Below are positions 59,001 to 64,000 of a stretch of DNA of 64,000 nt, piece after piece. Within the stretch, counting starts at the first letter, position 1; every line of letters begins with the position of its first letter. The stretch lies in contig NC_061863.1 in the NCBI RefSeq assembly GCF_907164915.1, forward strand, positions 5,572,340 through 5,636,339, in the 5' to 3' direction. This DNA comes from Impatiens glandulifera. Taxonomy: Eukaryota > Streptophyta > Magnoliopsida > Ericales > Balsaminaceae. The notes beneath the pieces were generated by a model. It made no database searches and was not told the origin of the DNA. It saw nothing but the letters and a program-made list of their open reading frames with translations. Both the position numbers and the translations under genes were made by a program.

Positions 59001-59170
59001 CTATCTGAATTCAGAGAATCAGTCGAAGTATAAAGAGATAATAATGCACAATTGAAACAGGCGAGATTCATACAACAGTATAATACCTGAGGATTGATTA
59101 TCTTCTTCTTGTCCCCCGTAAAATTCAAAACTTGAACCCTGAAGAAAGAAGGAAGCAATGAAATCACCAT
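53100..59170 (-). CDS. ASHH1: Histone methyltransferase ASHH1/SDG26
   Basis: Eleven exons on the minus strand: 59087-59170, 56134-56189, 55524-55683, 55137-55223, 54866-54950, 54690-54783, 54323-54521, 54142-54176, 53715-53941, 53490-53629, 53100-53363. They sum to 1431 nt, 476 residues (Arabidopsis 492), all phases consistent. AWS domain about 55-100 (CDCKWD..DSACGERCLNV..ECTPGYCPCG). SET about 101-225 (RGWGLLADENI, IIEYCGEIIS, DAYIISLNANFYIDATKKG, GRFINHSCEPNCETRKW, AYDYNFEWYGG). Post-SET about 233-249 (CLCGATHCSKFLG). The C-terminal part has VPLYDSAEDEKP and SVYDEIRPAIEKHN. SDG26 methylates histone H3 (K4/K36) and promotes flowering through SOC1 in Arabidopsis. All catalytic motifs are intact. 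Exon 1 (MVISLLPSFFRVQVLNF...) is the least certain. Confidence 0.93.
55350..55505. repeat. Dispersed repeat in ASHH1 intron 3
   Basis: 'gcgagttttcgcgcaactcg' (an inverted motif) and 'gaggctagcacagcaacctat', with a partial relative at 57318-57345 ('gaggctagtacaacatcctat'). Probably SINE-derived. Confidence 0.4.
56700..57420. repeat. Dispersed repeats in ASHH1 intron 1
   Basis: Two related blocks, 56740-56840 and 57045-57145, share 'gtgaggatata'/'gtgagagtata', 'aaaaggtacca' and 'cacttataagga'. Also 'gggaatcgaac' near 57358. The 2.9-kb intron (56190-59086) otherwise shows nothing. Confidence 0.45.
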
Positions 59171-59806
59171 TTTCAAATAATCTTTGAGAATTATTACGTA
59201 ATCTAGAAAGAGATTACAAAGGAAACACCATTTATTGTTTATTTCTTCCCTTTTTCTTTTATCATATTATTTTTTATGTTTTTTCCATTTAATTGAAATT
59301 TTATTTCTATGTTTGTAAAAATTACTCAAATTGTAAATCTAATTTGTGAATATGAATAATATATAAATTTTAATTATATTAGAGGGTATATATGTAAAAT
59401 CAATTATAATTCTCTTCTTAATAGGGACTAATTTTTGTATTTTTTTATTTCTATAGGCATATTTTTTAAATATATTTCTAATAGCCTCAATCTTAAAATA
59501 ATTTCAATAATATACATTTTATTTTCAATAAAGTAGTCAAACAATATATTAACTATCAACAAATTTTAATCTTAAAGACAATTTTTATTATAAAATTATT
59601 TAATATTGTAATCTAGAGAGATTAGGAAACACCATTTATTATTTATTTCCTCCCTTTTCTTTTATATTTTTATGTTTTTTTTCCATTTTATTCAACTAAA
59701 TATAAAATTGAAATTTTTTATATAATTTAATTTCTATGTTTATAAAATTTACTGAAATTATAAATCTAATTAGTGAAACTGAAACCTAATTCATTTAACT
59801 CCAAAG

Positions 59807-59855
<49 letters not shown>

Positions 59856-60395
59856 GGTATATAGATGAAATCATTTATAACTTAAAAATATGGACTAATT
59901 ATTTATAATTTGAACTATTGGAAGAAAATTTATTCATCAAATTATAGAATAAATTCAGAATACTTTAGTAATAAATATTTATAAAAAAATAAAATTAAGG
60001 ACTTATTTTATTATCAATAAAATATCTTTAATTTCTTTTTAAGATATTTAAAAATGATTCATTATTATTTGAGATTAGAACTTTTTTACTAAATAAATAT
60101 CGAACTTTGAATTTTGAGTTATGTTATATTTATAGTTATAATATTTTAAACATTAAATCTAAAATATCATTTTATTCATTATAACAAATAAGATTTATAA
60201 ACATATCTATATAATAATAATTATTATTATTATAATAATAAATATTAAACAAGCTCTAAGCATCTGATCAAGGCTACATGAAGTATATATTTCATAATAG
60301 TGGGAGGACACAGAATAGCATTTTTAAACATATGCTGGATTAATTGTTGACAATTAAACATTAAATTTTGTTAACCTTGTTCTAGTGCAATTTGC

Positions 60396-60435
<40 letters not shown>

Positions 60436-61488
60436 ATTCAACTCATGCAGAATCATATATATATAAAAAGTGAAAAATTAAAAATTAATTTGTGATTCGA
60501 ATTCTTGATATCTTTGTTAAGTTAACAACAAGCAAATGCAAATGTATAAAATCAATTCATTTTATCCCGTCCATATTAAGTCTAAAAACTATTAATAAAT
60601 AGAGATCGAATTTTCTAATTTAATTTAACATTTTTCTTTTATATTATTGTTTAATAATTTTTTTATTAATAATTTTGTAATATATTTACTTCAACCTCTC
60701 TAAAAGTTTTTTTTTTTTAATAAATGGTTTTGTTATAATTAAATTTGTGATATATAATAATTATAAAATAATAGTCAATAAATACTTATTTAGTAGCTCT
60801 AAATTTATATTTATTAAAAATAAGACTTATGTTTGTAATTCAAACTCTTTAATTGACTCAACTTCAAACTAATATTTTGAAACAAATATTCGATGATACT
60901 GAACAAAATAAAAAGTATAGCAAAAAAAGAAAAAAGAAAATTTGAGTGTCAATTGATAATAAGAAATAGAACCTAACTAAAAAAAGATAAAATTCAAGTA
61001 AAATTTAAAATAATTAAAAAATATATTTTTGTTTAGATAATCTTAATTAAATTCAAACTCAATACAAACCGAAATAAATTAGTATTTTGGATTCAGATCG
61101 TTTTGAATTTCAGATTAATCCGTTAAATGATCATCCCTAATATTCATAAGGAGTTTCTAAACGGGATCTAAATTGAATAGACAAGAACACATCAACAAAT
61201 TTATGAATAAATATCTAACAGCATATACTACAAAATATTATATAATCTAAATCAACATTTGGATGAAATACTTGGAAAAAAATCAATTATGATAAAATTT
61301 ATCAATATTTTATCTTCAAAATCCAGACCCAAAACTCCAGATAAAGAATGCAGGCAGTAAATCTCATGTTTCATTGTAAGGGGAGTGTCCAACAAAACTT
61401 CTTAAGATCACTGGATCTTTCAAATAAAAAATTAGTTTCCACAAAAATAAAAATAAATCCATGATATGCCATACCAGACAATTGAATT
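59171..61488. other. AT-rich intergenic DNA
   Basis: It separates ASHH1 from its partial copy. (AT)n at 59808-59853 and 60399-60432. A ~100-bp piece near 59215-59340 recurs at 59629-59770 ('ggaaacaccatttatt', 'tttatttcttcc'). No gene seen. Confidence 0.55.
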
Positions 61489-63381
61489 TTATGAATTACT
61501 AGGATCATTCGCAGGCTTCGATGTTCCGTTTGGAGGAGCGAATAATGAATTCTTCACGACCGAGAAATGAAAGTTGAAGTCTGCCTTCATTTTGGCACAA
61601 TGGGCTTCTATCCACTTCTTGGCCATGCTGTCATCCACCTTATCTTGGTTGTCCTGGTTGTGTTCTTCAATGGCTGGACGAATCTCGTCGTAAACAGAGT
61701 TCAACTTAGAGTCAGCTCTACTTCTTTCTCCCTAAAATCATGCCCAAAATAGTTATGGAATCCAAAAGCTACCTCTGAAATATGAAAACTTTATTACTTA
61801 ATTCTTAACATCAAGGCCTTGTTTGATGTTCAATCACATCATTCAAATCATCAACCATTTTATATTTTTCATCATTACAAGTAAGGGTACCCAAGATCAA
61901 ACAAGCCATTAGTTCTTAATAAAAATTGAGCTGTATAGGTATCAAAAAATTGTAATGCTTGTCAAAATTCACAAGAAATTACTATACCAAATGAAATAAA
62001 GAAAAATTAACACTATAATTTGGATCAAAATATAGGAAATAATTTTGTATATCAAATGAAGCAACAAAAAAACAGACTATAATCTCGATCATGATCTAAA
62101 AAAACAATTCTTCATCCAAAAAAATTCTCCAAATTCATTTTATACCAAACAAAAAAAAAATCATTTTCGATTTTACCTTGGGTGTTTTTCCAATAAGATT
62201 GTGAATGTACATGATCAATGGATAGATAAATATTCTGAAATTCTTACCCAAATTTAGTACAAGAAAAGCACTATTTCAATTTTTAAAGAAAAATAATTTC
62301 CTAGCCGCATGAACAACATCGTCAACATCTGTTATTAGCATCTCCCAAATCTTTTTAAGAAACAATCCTCAATTACGGATGATTTATTTGGCATCATAGT
62401 TTCCAGATTTTGTATTTGCTTTCAGGTATATTTCCTTAAGTTACGAAAAGCATTGTTTTTTCCCACAAAAAATAGTCATTGACAAATAATAAAGGTATAT
62501 TTACCTCACACTTCAAGATTTCGTTTTGAGCTTCCTTTGATGCAAACAGCTTGGCAATGCGTTTACCATCAACTTGCTCTGCGCTTGAACCTTCTGATGT
62601 ACTCTTCTTACCGTTTTGTTGTGCTCTTCTTTTAGAAACCGAACCTGATTCAAATTCACAATTTTGACATGCACTATTGCTTTAGATGCTGTCTATAATT
62701 GACATTATTCCGACTAAAATGAAATGATGAGTACCTTGTGCATTCAAGGTGTAAGCAATCATATCTATCTTGACATTTCCCATGTGATCTGGTTTCTCAT
62801 CTTCTGCGGAATCATACAAAGGGACTTCTTCAACTTTGTATCTGCAATCCATTAACCAAATTAACACACGTTTTTCAGTTACATTACTCTTCTGGGGAAG
62901 CGACATTATTCTATTATATACATGAAGAAATTATTAAGTCATTCCATGACATCCTAATAAAATAATAAATAAATTGTTTGATAATACATGGTAATTACAA
63001 TTTTTTTAATACATCTTTTATATATTTAAGTAAAATATTCACTACACTAACCAGCAACTTTAATAAAAACTAAAGCTAATTTATAGTGTTTCTATCTCTT
63101 TAAACAAATCAATTAAAAGCTACTGTTTCCCAATCACACAATTTTGTATAAATTAAGATGGTAGATATATATAGAATGGAATCTAATTAAAGATATCTAG
63201 TGTTGACATAGAACCATAGCAAACTTTGTATGTGAGTTTTATGATTTTTGGAAAATAAAACTTCTTTGCATGTGAATTAAGCTTCAATACAAATAGAATA
63301 AGTATAAGAGATAGTAGAAAATTTTCAAAAGAGCATAGAAGAGTACCTAAGATCACCTTCTACCCATACATGGTTGTTCTC
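61489..63381 (-). pseudogene. Partial tandem copy of ASHH1 (last four exons)
   Basis: Exons 63347-63381 (ENNHVWVEGDLR), 62735-62841 (YKVEEVPLYDSAEDEKPDHM...YTLNAQ), 62505-62644 (KRRAQQNGKKS...AKLFASKEAQNEILKCE) and 61489-61731 (GERSRADSK..SVYDEIRPAIEEHN...PANDPSNS) correspond to exons 8-11 of ASHH1. Splice sites and phases are kept. The second is 120 bp (40 codons) shorter than its counterpart, in frame; the last has one extra codon. Exon 7, the SET core, should lie within ~200 bp upstream by comparison but is not there. The intron resembles the parent's until about 63480. Either the copy is truncated, or the rest lies beyond 64000 behind an insertion. I treat it as a pseudogene, though the open frames leave doubt. 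Confidence 0.8.
61815..61907. mobile_element. Short MITE in intron of the ASHH1 copy
   Basis: About 93 bp with inverted ends, 'ggccttgtttgatgttcaat' and, complemented, 'ggcttgtttgatcttgggta'. Absent at the matching place in ASHH1. Confidence 0.55.
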
Positions 63382-63635
63382 CTGTTGAAAGAAACCCATG
63401 ATATTTTTCCAAATTAAAAAGAATGAAGTAGTGAGAAAGTTGAATCCAAATGAGGACCCTAATAAAGGGATAGAGATATAATTCAACAGCAAATAAGAAA
63501 TATGCTTTAAGAAATATCTACAAATACTCATACATGATAACAAGGATATAAAAAAAGACATCAATGCCTAAATTGTCCACTATCACAGCAGTTGAGAAGA
63601 CCCCCCTTAACTTAACATTAAGTGGAAAAAGAAAG

Positions 63636-63893
63636 GGCTTGTTTAATCTAGTGTTATTTGGAAAAAAATCGAATTAGGAAATCAAAACCTTGTTTGATGA
63701 AAAAGTTGATTATTTGGGATTATTTAGGTTAAATTACTAAAATGTCCTTTTGTATTTAATATTCAAACTTTACAAATATAAAAGTAGGGATAATTAGGTA
63801 TTTTTGTTGATGATTATGAATTGATTGATGATGATATAAGGGGTTATTTGGGAAAAAGATCCAAATAAACCTACATCAAACAAGGTCCAAGAG
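63636..63893. mobile_element. MITE upstream of the ASHH1 copy
   Basis: The left end 'gggcttgtttaatctagtgt' and the complement of the right end ('ggaccttgtttgatgtaggt') form an inverted repeat; both then read 'ttatttgg'. Related sequence lies in the intron at 37750-38245 and the short element at 61815. Target duplication not clear. Confidence 0.6.
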
Positions 63894-64000
63894 AAAAGAG
63901 TATTGTTGCTAGCTTTAGCCACCGGTCAGCTAAGAGAAGCTCATATTAATGACATCCTTGCCCATTGCTATATTGGCTAGAGGATATGACTGTATGAACA
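63894..64000. other. Window end, nothing recognised
   Basis: About 100 bases without a coding signal I can assign. Confidence 0.4.

Noticed and set aside
63500..63610. Remnant of ASHH1 exon 7 ('tgtccact', 'cagttgagaag')
   Set aside because: Only short strings resemble the true exon; too weak to annotate without an alignment.

Overview
The window is nuclear DNA of a flowering plant, most likely a eudicot. It is AT-rich, its genes have GT-AG introns, and the proteins are plant-specific or plant orthologues (OHP2, ASHH1/SDG26, a DUF3511 protein). About a tenth is coding. Most of the rest is transposable elements in various states of decay, AT microsatellites and small foldback elements. I cannot name the species.

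Layout. 1-3.4 kb: LTR-retrotransposon-like non-coding repeats. 3.4-11.1 kb: a tandemly duplicated gene-like unit whose second copy is split by nested insertions. A tRNA-type SINE there was hit by a 4.4-kb hAT transposon (6053-10464, 8-bp target duplication), which was hit in turn by a 1.77-kb solo LTR (6783-8552, 5-bp target duplication). 11.4-15.7 kb: remains of an LTR retrotransposon. 15.7-19.96 kb: AT-rich DNA, microsatellites, a MITE and a fragment of an Ac-like hAT transposase. 19964-24031: a 4.07-kb Pack-type transposon, the most remarkable object here. It has ~525-bp terminal inverted repeats, a G-rich minisatellite inside each arm, and fragments of two host genes with their introns: a nucleoside hydrolase (NSH3-like, plus strand) and a chorismate mutase (minus strand). 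It sits just upstream of an intact three-exon gene of unknown function (24177-26241). 26.2-36.2 kb: intergenic DNA with a foldback element carrying telomere-like repeats, an LTR-like minisatellite, SINE-like repeats and a 3 x 128-bp tandem array.

36.2-43.2 kb is a gene-bearing segment on the plus strand. It holds an uncharacterised plant protein ending in a CaaX box (37132-38424) and the chloroplast one-helix protein OHP2 (40096-43125), which has a non-autonomous hAT element in its only intron. 44.3-48.1 kb: a decayed MuDR/MULE element with transposase remnants. 49.2-49.5 kb: a single-exon DUF3511 gene, minus strand. 53.1-59.2 kb: an 11-exon ASHH1/SDG26-type histone methyltransferase, minus strand, for which I could place every exon (476 codons). 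61.5-63.4 kb: a partial tandem copy of the last four ASHH1 exons, still in frame; the SET-domain exons are not visible before the window ends.

The intact genes look like independent housekeeping or developmental genes and not a pathway cluster. Nothing resembles a bacterial-style defence system or CRISPR array. All family assignments were made by eye, without database searches.
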